Positions 1 to 8,302 of a DNA stretch of 64,000 nt are shown in pieces (positions within the stretch are counted from its first letter, which is position 1; the number at the start of each line of letters is the position of its first letter). The notes under the pieces were generated by a model. The model was not told where the DNA came from. It searched no databases and saw nothing but the letters and a program-made list of their open reading frames with translations. The stretch lies in assembly GCF_020181615.1 (NCBI RefSeq), contig NZ_CP084029.1, forward strand, positions 325,811 through 389,810. The letters run 5' to 3'. This stretch comes from [Mycobacterium] crassicus. Lineage in GTDB: Bacteria; Actinomycetota; Actinomycetes; Mycobacteriales; Mycobacteriaceae. A program made the translations under genes and the position numbers.

Positions 1-2070
1 GGACTACTGGGACTGGAAGCTGCCAACGCGTTGCGCAACTCCGGGATCGAGCCGCACATCGTCGAAATGGCGCCACGCCTGATGCCCCAGCAACTCGACG
101 ACGCGGGCGGTTTCCTGCTCGGCCGGATCATCGCCGACCTGGGTATCGCCCTGCACATCGGTGTCGGCACTAAGTCGATCGAGCGGCGCACCCACGAGTT
201 CGGGTCGCCCACTCTGGCCGTGCGACTCTCCGACGACACCGTGATCGACGCCGGCCTGGTGATCTTCGCCGCCGGGGTGCGCCCGCGCGACGAACTCGCG
301 CGCGAGGCCGGGCTGGCGATCGCCGAGCGCGGCGGCGTACTCACCGACTTCTCCTGCGTCACCAGTGACCCCGCCGTGTATGCGATCGGTGAGGTGGCTG
401 CCATCGAGGGTGTCTGCTACGGGTTGGTCGGTCCGGGCTACACCAGTGCCGAGGTGGTCGCCGACCGGTTGCTCGAGGGTGAAGCCGAGTTCGGCGAGGC
501 CGACATGTCCACCAAGCTCAAGCTGCTCGGCGTCGACGTGGCCAGCTTCGGCGACGCGATGGGAGCGACCGAGAACTCGCTGTCGGTCGTGGTCAACGAC
601 CCGGTGAAGCGCACCTACGCCAAGCTGGTGCTCTCCGATGACGCCAAGACCCTGCTCGGCGGCATCCTCGTCGGCGACGCCGCCTCCTACGGTGTGCTGC
701 GTCCGCTGGTCGGTGCCGAGCTGCCCGGCGATCCGCTGGACCTGATCGCTCCGGCCGGCTCCGGTGCCGGCAAGACCTCGCTGGGGATCAGTGCGCTGCC
801 CGCGGCGGCGCAGATCTGCTCCTGCAACAACGTCAGCAAGGGCGACATCGTCGAGGCCATCGCGAACGGATGCCACGATGTGCAGGCCCTGAAGGACTGC
901 ACCAAAGCCGGAACATCGTGCGGCTCTTGCATTCCGCTACTCAAGGATCTGCTGATCGCCGAGGGGGTGGAGCAGTCCAAAGCACTGTGCGAGCACTTCA
1001 CTCAGTCGCGGGCCGAACTCTTCCAGATCATTCAGGTCACCGGGATCCGCACCTTCTCCGAGCTGCTGGAGCGCTTCGGCACCGGACACGGCTGCGACAT
1101 CTGCAAGCCGACCATCGCCTCGATCCTGGCCTCGACCGGATCCGAGCACATCCTGGAGGGCGAACAGGCCGGACTGCAGGACTCCAACGACCACTTCCTG
1201 GCCAACATCCAGCGCAACGGCAGCTACTCGGTGGTTCCTCGGGTGCCTGGGGGAGAGATCAAGCCCGAGCACCTGATCCTGATCGGGCAGATCGCCCAGG
1301 AGTTCGGTCTCTACACCAAGATCACCGGTGGCCAGCGCATCGACATGTTCGGCGCCCGGGTGGATCAGTTGCCCGCGATCTGGCGCAAGCTGGTCGACGC
1401 CGGCATGGAATCCGGTCAGGCATACGGTAAGTCGTTGCGCACGGTGAAGAGCTGCGTGGGCAGCGACTGGTGCCGGTACGGGCAGCAGGACTCGGTGAAG
1501 ATGGCCGTCGACCTGGAGCTGCGCTACCGCGGCCTGCGTGCGCCGCACAAGATCAAGATGGGGGTGTCCGGCTGCGCCCGGGAGTGCGCCGAGGCGCGCG
1601 CCAAGGACGTCGGCGTCATCGCCACCGAGATCGGCTGGAACCTCTACGTCGGCGGCAACGGCGGTATGAGCCCCAAGCACGCCCAGTTGCTGGCCAGCGA
1701 CATCGACACCGAGACGGTGTTCCGCTACATCGACCGGTTCCTGATGTTCTACATCCGCACCGCCGACCGCCTGCAGCGCACCGCGCCGTGGCTCGAGTCG
1801 ATCGAGGGCGGTCTGGACCACGTCCGGCAGGTCGTCTGCGAGGACTCCTTGGGACTCGCCTCCGAGTTCGAAGAGGCGATGGCCCGGCACGTCGACAACT
1901 ACACCGACGAATGGAAGGGAGTGCTCGACGACCCGGAGAAGCTGTCGCGCTTCGTGTCGTTCGTCAATGCCCCCGACGCCGAAGACCCCACCGTCGCCTT
2001 CACCGAGCGCGACGGCCGCAAGATCCCGTTGCCAGTCCCGGTACTGCACTCATCCAAGGAGGAATCATGA
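1..2070 (+). CDS. nirB: Assimilatory nitrite reductase large subunit NirB (5' truncated)
   Basis: Cytoplasmic siroheme enzyme that reduces nitrite to ammonium with NAD(P)H electrons. The reading frame is open from base 1 (GLLGLEAANALRNSG), so the N-terminus lies outside the window. Visible in order: the end of the FAD/NAD-binding reductase domain; a BFD-like [2Fe-2S] domain (CSCNN near base 820 and CTKAGTSCGSC near 900); the nitrite/sulfite reductase half-domain; and the siroheme/[4Fe-4S] site (SCVGSDWCRYG near 1455, GVSGCARECAEA near 1565). The stop overlaps the nirD start, so the two are translated together. This corresponds to Rv0252. Confidence 0.96.
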   Translation, partial: GLLGLEAANALRNSGIEPHIVEMAPRLMPQQLDDAGGFLLGRIIADLGIALHIGVGTKSIERRTHEFGSPTLAVRLSDDTVIDAGLVIFAAGVRPRDELAREAGLAIAERGGVLTDFSCVTSDPAVYAIGEVAAIEGVCYGLVGPGYTSAEVVADRLLEGEAEFGEADMSTKLKLLGVDVASFGDAMGATENSLSVVVNDPVKRTYAKLVLSDDAKTLLGGILVGDAASYGVLRPLVGAELPGDPLDLIAPAGSGAGKTSLGISALPAAAQICSCNNVSKGDIVEAIANGCHDVQALKDCTKAGTSCGSCIPLLKDLLIAEGVEQSKALCEHFTQSRAELFQIIQVTGIRTFSELLERFGTGHGCDICKPTIASILASTGSEHILEGEQAGLQDSNDHFLANIQRNGSYSVVPRVPGGEIKPEHLILIGQIAQEFGLYTKITGGQRIDMFGARVDQLPAIWRKLVDAGMESGQAYGKSLRTVKSCVGSDWCRYGQQDSVKMAVDLELRYRGLRAPHKIKMGVSGCARECAEARAKDVGVIATEIGWNLYVGGNGGMSPKHAQLLASDIDTETVFRYIDRFLMFYIRTADRLQRTAPWLESIEGGLDHVRQVVCEDSLGLASEFEEAMARHVDNYTDEWKGVLDDPEKLSRFVSFVNAPDAEDPTVAFTERDGRKIPLPVPVLHSSKEES

Positions 2071-2441
2071 TTGCCACCACCAACATCGAGTCCTGGACCA
2101 CCGCCTGCAGTTACGACCGCCTGATTCCCGGTCTCGGTGTGGGAGTGCTGCTGGACAACGGCGCGCAGGCCGCGTTGTTCCGCCTCGACGACGGTTCGGT
2201 GCACGCGATCTGCAACGTCGACCCGTTCTCTCGCGCGGCCGTGATGTCCCGCGGGATCGTCGGTGACCGCGGCGGCCGGATGACCGTTGCCTCACCGCTG
2301 AAGAAGCAGGTCTTCGCGTTCGACGACGGGACCTGCCTGGACGACCCGCGGTTCTCGGTTCGGGTTTACCCCACCCGGATCACTCCTGAGGGCGACGTCC
2401 AGGTCGGGCGCATCGCCGCCGACCGGGCTGCCGTCGCCTAA
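2067..2441 (+). CDS. nirD: Nitrite reductase small subunit NirD
   Basis: A 124-residue Rieske-fold small subunit of the NirBD assimilatory nitrite reductase. It has the overall fold (AICNVDPFSRAAVMSRGIVG) but lacks the paired Cys-His ligands of a true Rieske cluster, as is normal for NirD. The start ATG at 2067 overlaps the nirB TGA and is preceded by AAGGAGG at 2057-2063, which fixes the start. It ends convergently against the HemD-like gene with a few bases of overlap, so no terminator fits between them. This corresponds to Rv0253. Confidence 0.95.
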   Translation: MIATTNIESWTTACSYDRLIPGLGVGVLLDNGAQAALFRLDDGSVHAICNVDPFSRAAVMSRGIVGDRGGRMTVASPLKKQVFAFDDGTCLDDPRFSVRVYPTRITPEGDVQVGRIAADRAAVA

Positions 2442-3574
2442 CCCTCCTGGTCTACCGCCAGCCGGTAGCCGCGTTTGACCACCGTGGCGACAATATTCTT
2501 GTCGCCCAGTGCGGTTCGGAGTCGTAGCACCGAGGTCTCCACCGCGTGGGTGCTTTTGCCGTTGCCGGGCAGTGCCTCGAGCAGGTCGTCGCGGGAGACG
2601 ACCTGGCCGGGATGGTGGGCCAGGGTCCGAAGGGTTGCCATCCCGGCAGGCGAGACCGGCTTGACCACCCCGTCGACCATCACGCAACTGCTCAGGATCT
2701 CGATCCGGTGGCCGGCGGCGTGAACGATGTCGGTGCGCAGCCGAGGCAATTCGTCGATGATATGGCGGGCCAACGCCCCCAAGCGCATTCGCCGCGGCGA
2801 CGACGTGGGTACGCCCAAGCACTCCAGCGGACGGGCGGTCACCGGGCCTACGCACATCGCGTGCACGTCGGATCGCAGTGCGCCGAGCAGCGCATCGGAG
2901 AGGCCGAGCGCGGCAGCACGCGTCAGCGTCGCCATCACCGCGGCCGCCGAGGTGAAGCTGACGGCGTCGAACTGCCGCTGGGCGATCTGGGCGGTCAGTT
3001 GGTCGAACTCCCCGCCAGGCCCCGCCGCCTGCCATCGGTAGACCCGGATGGGCACTACATCGGCGCCCGCCGCCCGAAGCCGGTCGAGCAGTTCGGGTTC
3101 CGGATCCCAACCGTCGGTGGAGCCGTGCAGCTGAACTGCGATCCGGTGGCCTGCTACACCGGACTCCAGCAGGTATTCGAGTGTCGCGGCGGACGACTCG
3201 GATTCCGGGGACCACTCCTCGGGTAGTCCGGCGGCGCGCAATGCGCCGACCGCCTTCGGTCCACGGGCCACGACGCGGGCGGTGGACAACGCCTTGGTGA
3301 GCTCGTCCGCGAGGCCCCAGCCCTCTGCGGCCGCGATCCAGCCGCGGAAGCCGATCCCGGTCAGTGCGACCAGGATGTCAGGCGGCTCGGCGATCAGTGC
3401 CGCAGTGCGCTGGTGCAGTTCGTCGTCGTCGGTCAAATCGACCATGGTGATCGCCGGGGTGGCGCGGACGGTGGCGCCATGGCGTTCCAGCAGTGCGCAA
3501 AGCTCATCGGCGCGGCGCGCGGATGTCACCGCGACTCGGTAGCCGCTAAGCGGTGCCTGGTCTAGACCTCGCAT
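2438..3574 (-). CDS. HemD-like uroporphyrinogen-III synthase fused to a winged-helix DNA-binding domain
   Basis: A 378-residue protein matching the Rv0260c architecture. Residues about 1-265 are a HemD/uroporphyrinogen-III synthase fold (GYRVAVTSARRADEL, LVALTGIGFRGW). Residues about 275-378 are an OmpR-type winged helix (VKPVSPAGMATLRTLAHH, ending KRGYRLAV). Uroporphyrinogen III is the precursor of siroheme, the cofactor of NirB next door, so a role linking siroheme supply or sensing to nitrite-reduction genes is a reasonable inference. The ATG has GGAGG seven bases upstream. It lies 35 bases downstream of narK on the same strand, probably in one operon. Whether the HemD part is catalytic or only senses a ligand is not visible. 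Confidence 0.9.
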   Translation of the reverse strand: MRGLDQAPLSGYRVAVTSARRADELCALLERHGATVRATPAITMVDLTDDDELHQRTAALIAEPPDILVALTGIGFRGWIAAAEGWGLADELTKALSTARVVARGPKAVGALRAAGLPEEWSPESESSAATLEYLLESGVAGHRIAVQLHGSTDGWDPEPELLDRLRAAGADVVPIRVYRWQAAGPGGEFDQLTAQIAQRQFDAVSFTSAAAVMATLTRAAALGLSDALLGALRSDVHAMCVGPVTARPLECLGVPTSSPRRMRLGALARHIIDELPRLRTDIVHAAGHRIEILSSCVMVDGVVKPVSPAGMATLRTLAHHPGQVVSRDDLLEALPGNGKSTHAVETSVLRLRTALGDKNIVATVVKRGYRLAVDQEG

Positions 3575-3609
3575 GTATCTGCCTCCGGCGCAGCGGGTTT
3601 CGGGCGACC

Positions 3610-5001
3610 TTAGGCCGAGGCCAGCGCCGCCCGGGCCGGGAGTGGGATGAGCAGGGGGCGACGGACGTACCGCAGCCAGGTCAATACCGCAGCGCCGACG
3701 TAGCCCACCAGAAAGATCCAGATCGCCGTGGTGGCCGATCCACTGGTCAGATATGACTGCCGCAGTGCCAGATTGATACCGACACCGCCGAACGCGCCGA
3801 TTGCACCGGCGAACCCGATCAACGCACCGGACATCGCTCGTGACCAGTTCCGGCGGGCGCTCTCGCCCAGGCCCAGGGCGTGGCTGTGGGCCTCGAAGAC
3901 CGACGGGATCATCTTGTACACCGATCCGTTGCCGATTCCGGACATGATGAACAGCGCGACGAATCCGATTACGTAGCCGACCATGGTGGCGCCGGCGGTG
4001 GGACCGCTGTGATGGTCGTCGAGGGTGCTGACACCGGCCAGCAGCCCCGAAGCCGCGAACATCCCGCCGAAGGCTGCCAGCGTGACCCGGCCGCCGCCGA
4101 TCCGGTCGGCGATCCGTCCGCCGAAGATCCGGGCCACCGAGCCCAGAAGCGGTCCCAGAAACGCGATTTGAGCAGCGTGCAGTGAGGCCTGTGCGGCGCT
4201 CTGCCCGCCACCCACGAAGCTGAGCTGCAGGACCTGGCCGAAGGCGAACGAGAACCCGATGAATGAGCCGAAGGTTGCGATGTACAGCAGTGCGATGATC
4301 CAGGTGTCAATCTCGGAGATGATCGAGCGCATCGCGGTCAGGTCGGCCCGGTGCTTCTCCAGGTTGTCCATGAACAGGGCCGCGCCCAGCCCGGTGGCCG
4401 CGAGGAACACCAGATAGATGGCGCATACCCAGTGGGGTTGCCGATTGCCGGCGGTCGCCAGCACTGCCAACCCGACCAGCTGGATCAGCGGTACTCCGAG
4501 GTTGCCGCCGCCGGCATTGACCGCCAGTGCCCAACCTTTGAGGCGGTGCGGGTAGAAGGCGTTGACGTTGGTCATCGACGCTGCGAAGTTGCCACCGCCG
4601 AAACCGGTCAGCAGCGCGCACAGCAGATACGGCCACAGCGGTAGGCCCGGGTGAGCCAGCAGGCCCATGATCGCCACGGTCGGGATCAACAGGATCAGCG
4701 CGGAGAAGACCGTCCAGTTCCGGCCGCCGAACGCCGCGGTGGCTAGCGAGTACGGGATGCGCAGCGCGCCGCCGGCAAGGGTGGCGGTGGCCGCGAGGAG
4801 GAATTTGTCGCCGGCGGTGAAGCCGTATACGGATTCGGGCATGAACAGCACCATCACCGACCAGATCGCCCAGATCGAGAAGCCGACATGTTCGGCAACG
4901 GTCGACCAGATGAGATTGCGTCGGGCGACCTTGTCATTACCGGCCGCCCAGGCCACGGTGTCTTCGGGATCCCAATCAGCGATGACGTGTGAACGAGGCA
5001 T
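3610..5001 (-). CDS. narK: NarK-family nitrate/nitrite transporter (copy A)
   Basis: A 463-residue major facilitator protein with about 12 hydrophobic segments, of the NarK/NasA nitrate-nitrite porter family. Both glycine-rich nitrate-signature regions are visible (LTGFGGGNFAASMTNVNAFY around residue 140; GALIGFAGAIGAFGGVGINL in the C-terminal half). The N-terminal WDPED segment is shared with copy B at 6627-8033, to which it is clearly paralogous. The gene starts an operon with the HemD/winged-helix gene, the same order as Rv0261c-Rv0260c. It probably supplies nitrate or nitrite for NirBD. Confidence 0.93.
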   Translation of the reverse strand: MPRSHVIADWDPEDTVAWAAGNDKVARRNLIWSTVAEHVGFSIWAIWSVMVLFMPESVYGFTAGDKFLLAATATLAGGALRIPYSLATAAFGGRNWTVFSALILLIPTVAIMGLLAHPGLPLWPYLLCALLTGFGGGNFAASMTNVNAFYPHRLKGWALAVNAGGGNLGVPLIQLVGLAVLATAGNRQPHWVCAIYLVFLAATGLGAALFMDNLEKHRADLTAMRSIISEIDTWIIALLYIATFGSFIGFSFAFGQVLQLSFVGGGQSAAQASLHAAQIAFLGPLLGSVARIFGGRIADRIGGGRVTLAAFGGMFAASGLLAGVSTLDDHHSGPTAGATMVGYVIGFVALFIMSGIGNGSVYKMIPSVFEAHSHALGLGESARRNWSRAMSGALIGFAGAIGAFGGVGINLALRQSYLTSGSATTAIWIFLVGYVGAAVLTWLRYVRRPLLIPLPARAALASA

Positions 5002-5098
5002 GTGGTCACAGTAGGAACGTTTCGTTACCAGAACGCTCCACCCGATGACCCGCCGGTGAACTTGTGCTCACGGGGTTGCGGGCCGGGTGTGAGAATCA

Positions 5099-5112
5099 CC
5101 GGACACGTCCGG
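5099..5112. promoter_or_regulatory. Palindrome between narK (copy A) and cupin gene
   Basis: A perfect inverted repeat, CCGGAC-AC-GTCCGG, in the 219-base divergent region between narK copy A and the cupin gene. It is a candidate operator. No regulator is assigned. Confidence 0.35.
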
Positions 5113-5130
5113 CAAAACCGCGTTGTACGT

Positions 5131-5152
5131 GCTGAATTTGAATGAATTCAGC
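5131..5152. promoter_or_regulatory. Candidate operator upstream of cupin gene
   Basis: Perfect 8-base arms GCTGAATT and AATTCAGC flank a 6-base spacer, about 70 bases before the cupin start. The shape resembles TetR- or MarR-type operators. It is the clearest symmetric site in the divergent narK/cupin region. Which gene it controls is not known. Confidence 0.45.
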
Positions 5153-5220
5153 CCTGATGGAGCTGGCCGCGGCGGTAGGCTCACATTCGTCCCCGTAACC
5201 CCCACTGACGGAGTCGGTAG

Positions 5221-5556
5221 ATGAAGAAATTCTCCCTGACAGCCCTGGCCCGCGATCAACTAGACCGTGCGGGTACGGAATCCAGCGGACGCAGTGCCAC
5301 CACGGTGGTCGGGGGCCACGAATGCGTGTTGCGGCAGACCGTAATCGCGTTGCGGGAAGGGCAGACCCTCGACGACCACGACAACTCCGCGGACGATGCG
5401 ACACTGTATGTGCTCGGCGGCCGGATCAAGTTGACATCGGGAGAGGACTCTTGGATCGGCCGAACCGGTGACCTGTTGGTGATACCCGCTGCGGTGCATG
5501 CGGTCAGCGCTCTCGAGGACGCCACCCTGTTACTCACCGTCGCGAAAAAACCCTGA
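5221..5556 (+). CDS. Small cupin-domain protein
   Basis: A 111-residue single-domain cupin (beta-barrel). The central part, ALREGQTLDDHDNSADDATL then YVLGGRIKL and GDLLVIPAAVHAV, follows the two conserved cupin motifs. The first motif has a single His-containing stretch (DDHDN), so metal binding is uncertain. An upstream GGAG supports the ATG. It diverges from narK copy A and overlaps the end of the convergent chelatase gene by 27 bases. Small cupins of this kind often sense or bind small metabolites; no substrate can be assigned. Confidence 0.8.
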   Translation: MKKFSLTALARDQLDRAGTESSGRSATTVVGGHECVLRQTVIALREGQTLDDHDNSADDATLYVLGGRIKLTSGEDSWIGRTGDLLVIPAAVHAVSALEDATLLLTVAKKP

Positions 5557-6246
5557 CCGCAACGGGATCCGTGTCTGGGCCGTGAAGAACCGGTCGGCGA
5601 TGATCCGGGCGATACCGGGGTGGGAGCCCAACGGCTCGGTGACCAGATCCGCTCCGGAATCATGCAGCCGTCGCTGAAACAGTCCGTCGGCCAGAAGATA
5701 AGAGGCGACCGCCACCCGGCCTGCGCCACGGATGCGTAGGGCGGCCACCGCCTCAGCGACAGTGGGACCACCGATCGCGGCGAACGCCACCTCGACGTGG
5801 GCGCCGAGCCGCCCCGACAGCACTTGTGCGGCCCGGCTCAGATCGGCGCGGGCGGACGGATCCGAGGAGCCGGCCGCCGCCAGGACCACCGAGTCTCCGG
5901 GATGCCAACCTGATTCGGCCAGTCGAGCGGCGAGCACCGCGGCGATGTCCGGATCGGGACCCAGGGCCGGGGTCATTGTGACGTCCGGGTGCCCGCTGGC
6001 GGCGACATGCGTGGGCAGGTCCACGCCGACGTGGTATCCACGGGCCAGGAACGCCGGGACGAGGATCGCCGGACGCCCGGTGCCGGCCTCCGCGGCAAGG
6101 AGTTCCATCGGAGTGGGGCCCAGCACGTCGACAAAGGCCACTCGCACCGGCTGAGCCAGCAGCGTACCGACCCGTTCGGCGAGTTCGCCGATCATCAGGA
6201 CGCCCTCGGGCCGACGGGTGCCGTGCGCGACCAGGATGGGGATCAT
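5530..6246 (-). CDS. Sirohydrochlorin chelatase / CbiX-like protein
   Basis: A 238-residue CbiX/SirB-family protein. The start MIPILVAHGTRRPEG carries the conserved HGTR motif with the metal-binding His of the first repeat. The second half (VVLAAAGSSDPSARADL) is the degenerate second repeat. Members insert iron or cobalt into sirohydrochlorin, so this one could finish siroheme for NirB. The ATG overlaps the stop of the upstream winged-helix gene (ATGA), showing translational coupling. This corresponds to Rv0259c, which in H37Rv follows the full HemD fusion; here it follows only the winged-helix remnant. Confidence 0.88.
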   Translation of the reverse strand: MIPILVAHGTRRPEGVLMIGELAERVGTLLAQPVRVAFVDVLGPTPMELLAAEAGTGRPAILVPAFLARGYHVGVDLPTHVAASGHPDVTMTPALGPDPDIAAVLAARLAESGWHPGDSVVLAAAGSSDPSARADLSRAAQVLSGRLGAHVEVAFAAIGGPTVAEAVAALRIRGAGRVAVASYLLADGLFQRRLHDSGADLVTEPLGSHPGIARIIADRFFTAQTRIPLRSGFFRDGE

Positions 6247-6551
6247 GCCGCCCCCGGCTGCTCGTCGACCGCCAATCGGTATCCCCGTTTGATCACGGTG
6301 GCGACGATCTCCCTGTCGCCCAAAGCCGTTCGAAGACGCAGGACCGCACTGTCCACCGCGTGCTTGTTGCTGCCCTGTCCCGGCAGGGCCTGCAGCAGCG
6401 CATCGCGGGCCACCACGAAGCCTGGCCGGTGCGCCAGCACACGCAGCGTGGCCAGGCCGGCCGGGGAGACCGGTTTGACCATTCCGTCGACCAGAACGCA
6501 TCCGTCCTTGATCTCGATCAGGTGACCGGCGGCGTGAACGGCAGTGCTCAT
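6243..6551 (-). CDS. Stand-alone winged-helix DNA-binding protein (paralogue of the HemD fusion C-terminus)
   Basis: A 102-residue protein consisting only of an OmpR-type winged helix. It aligns along its whole length with residues about 275-378 of the HemD fusion at 2438-3574: both have VHAAGH, MVKPVSPAG or VVKPVSPAG, VLRLRTALGD and IKRGYRLAV or VKRGYRLAV. The HemD catalytic part is absent, and the frame begins at an ATG just before the DNA-binding domain. It lies between narK copy B and the CbiX-like gene, the position held by the full fusion in H37Rv. It probably remains a DNA-binding regulator; its targets are unknown. Confidence 0.85.
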   Translation of the reverse strand: MSTAVHAAGHLIEIKDGCVLVDGMVKPVSPAGLATLRVLAHRPGFVVARDALLQALPGQGSNKHAVDSAVLRLRTALGDREIVATVIKRGYRLAVDEQPGAA

Positions 6552-6573
6552 GTATCAGGTTTAACGGCAGTGG

Positions 6574-6589
6574 GTTTCCGCTGTGTTAC
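6574..6589 (-). promoter_or_regulatory. GlnR-type box candidate
   Basis: On the minus strand the sequence reads GTAAC-ACAGCG-GAAAC, which fits the actinobacterial GlnR pattern GTnAC-n6-GnAAC. It lies between narK copy B and the winged-helix gene, 23 bases before that start. GlnR controls nitrogen-assimilation genes, so the context fits. A weaker match (TTAAC-n6-GCAAG) lies at 8163-8179 upstream of narK copy B. Confidence 0.5.
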
Positions 6590-6626
6590 CGAACGATTTC
6601 CAGTCAGTTGCCTGGTTGCCGTTCGA

Positions 6627-8033
6627 TCACACCAGGGCGGTCTCGTTGTCACGTGATGCCCGTGAACCCGGGGTGGCCGGCATCCGCGGCGGACGGCGAA
6701 GGTACATGACCCAGGTCAATACGGCTGCGGCGCAATAGGTTGCCAAGAAGATCCAGAAGGCCGGTGTCTCGGTTCCGGTGCTGGCGTAGGCCTGCCGCAA
6801 CGTCAGGTTGATGGCCACCCCGCCGAGTGCGCCGACCGCGGTGGCGAATCCGATCAACGCGCCGGAATGTGAACGCGCCCAATGCCGCCGCTCGGCTTCG
6901 CTGAGGTCCAGCGACCGGCTGCGGGCCTCGAAGATCGAGGGGATCATCTTGAGCACCGATCCGTTGCCCATGCCGGCCAGGATGAACAGCGCGATGAATC
7001 CGACGACGTAGAGCACGATGTTGATCGTCGTCACCGAGCCCGGGTGGTGGTCGTCGATCGTGCTGGTGATGGCGAGCATCCCGGCGGCCAAGATCATTCC
7101 GAGGAAGACCAGAAAGGTGATCCGACTGCCCCCGCGCCGATCGGCCACCCGGCCGCCGTAGATCCGGGCCAGGGCGCCCAGCAGCGGCCCCAGGAACGCG
7201 ATCCTGGCCGCATACAGCGACGCCTGGGCTGCGCTGTGGCCGGTCTCTTCGAAGGTGACGTGCAGCACCTGCGCGAAGGCGAAGGCGAAGCCGATGAACG
7301 AGCCGAAGGCGGCGCAGTACAGCGCGGCGATGATCCAGCTGTCCGCGACCGACAGGATCGAGCGGATGCCCCCCACCTCTTCCATCCCGTGATCGAGGTT
7401 GTCCATGCGCAGGGCGGCGCCGATGCCGACGATCGCCAGCAGCACCAGGTAGATGGCACAGACCAGATATGGCTTGGTGTTCCCGACGGTGGCCAGCACC
7501 AGCAGGCCGACCAATTGGATGGCCGCCACCCCGAGGTTGCCGATGCCGCCGCACAGGCCCAACGCACCGCCCTTGAGGCGCTGGGGGTAGAAGGCGTCGA
7601 CGTTGGCCAGCGACGCGGCGTAGTTACCGCCCCCCAGGCCGGTCAGAGCCGCGCAGACCAGGTACATCCACATCGGCTGACCGGGGTTGACCAGCAGCAG
7701 CAGGGTGCCGATGGTGGGGACCAGCAGGATCAGCGAGGAGAACATCGCCCAGTTGCGGCCGCCGAACTTCGCGGTGGCCGACACGTAGGGCACTCGAACG
7801 CCCGCGCCGACCAGAGTGGCGACCGCCGCCAACAGCAGCTTGTCGCCCGGCTTGATGCCGTAGACCGCCTCGGGCATGAACAGCACCACGACCGACCACA
7901 GCGACCAGATGGAGAACGCGACATGCATGGTGGCCGTCGACCAGATGAGGTTGCGGCGTGCGATGGCCTTGTTGCCACCCTCCCAGGCTGCGCAGTCCTC
8001 GGGATCGAAATCAGTGATGTGCGTGTGCGTCAT
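6627..8033 (-). CDS. narK: NarK-family nitrate/nitrite transporter (copy B)
   Basis: A 468-residue major facilitator nitrate/nitrite porter, a paralogue of copy A over the full length (shared RRNLIWST, FGGRNW, AFYPQRLKG and the signature LTGLGGGNYAASLANVDAF). The start MTHTHITDFDPED was chosen because GAGGAG lies just upstream and copy A starts equivalently. The frame itself stays open 29 codons further upstream. It heads a set with the stand-alone winged helix and CbiX-like genes. The 3' end is followed by a GlnR-like box. Having two porters suggests different affinities or regulation. Confidence 0.93.
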   Translation of the reverse strand: MTHTHITDFDPEDCAAWEGGNKAIARRNLIWSTATMHVAFSIWSLWSVVVLFMPEAVYGIKPGDKLLLAAVATLVGAGVRVPYVSATAKFGGRNWAMFSSLILLVPTIGTLLLLVNPGQPMWMYLVCAALTGLGGGNYAASLANVDAFYPQRLKGGALGLCGGIGNLGVAAIQLVGLLVLATVGNTKPYLVCAIYLVLLAIVGIGAALRMDNLDHGMEEVGGIRSILSVADSWIIAALYCAAFGSFIGFAFAFAQVLHVTFEETGHSAAQASLYAARIAFLGPLLGALARIYGGRVADRRGGSRITFLVFLGMILAAGMLAITSTIDDHHPGSVTTINIVLYVVGFIALFILAGMGNGSVLKMIPSIFEARSRSLDLSEAERRHWARSHSGALIGFATAVGALGGVAINLTLRQAYASTGTETPAFWIFLATYCAAAVLTWVMYLRRPPRMPATPGSRASRDNETALV

Positions 8034-8190
8034 GAAGGTCTCCTCAAACTCTCGAGCCACCGCTGCGCGACGTCGCGTCCGGGTGGGACGACGTGCGAAC
8101 CTACCGACCTGATCTGGCAAGTCACGGTGCAGAAGCTGTAAATGCCTTGGAGCGGAGACCTTCTTGCATGTGCGTTAACCAGATCTTGTC

Positions 8191-8225
8191 AGCTGAGGCG
8201 GCCCGGAGTGCGGGCCGCCTCAGCT
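8191..8225 (-). terminator. Strong hairpin downstream of sbtA-like gene
   Basis: A perfect 14-base-pair stem (AGCTGAGGCGGCCC / GGGCCGCCTCAGCT) with a 7-base loop, about 80 bases past the stop of the bicarbonate permease and upstream of the narK copy B start. There is no U-tract, which is common for mycobacterial terminators. Confidence 0.75.
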
Positions 8226-8302
8226 AATAGGTTTACGCGCAGCAGATTTCGCCAGTGTTATCGACGAATTGCTGAGGAGTTGCTGACGATTACAATGCGC
8301 TG

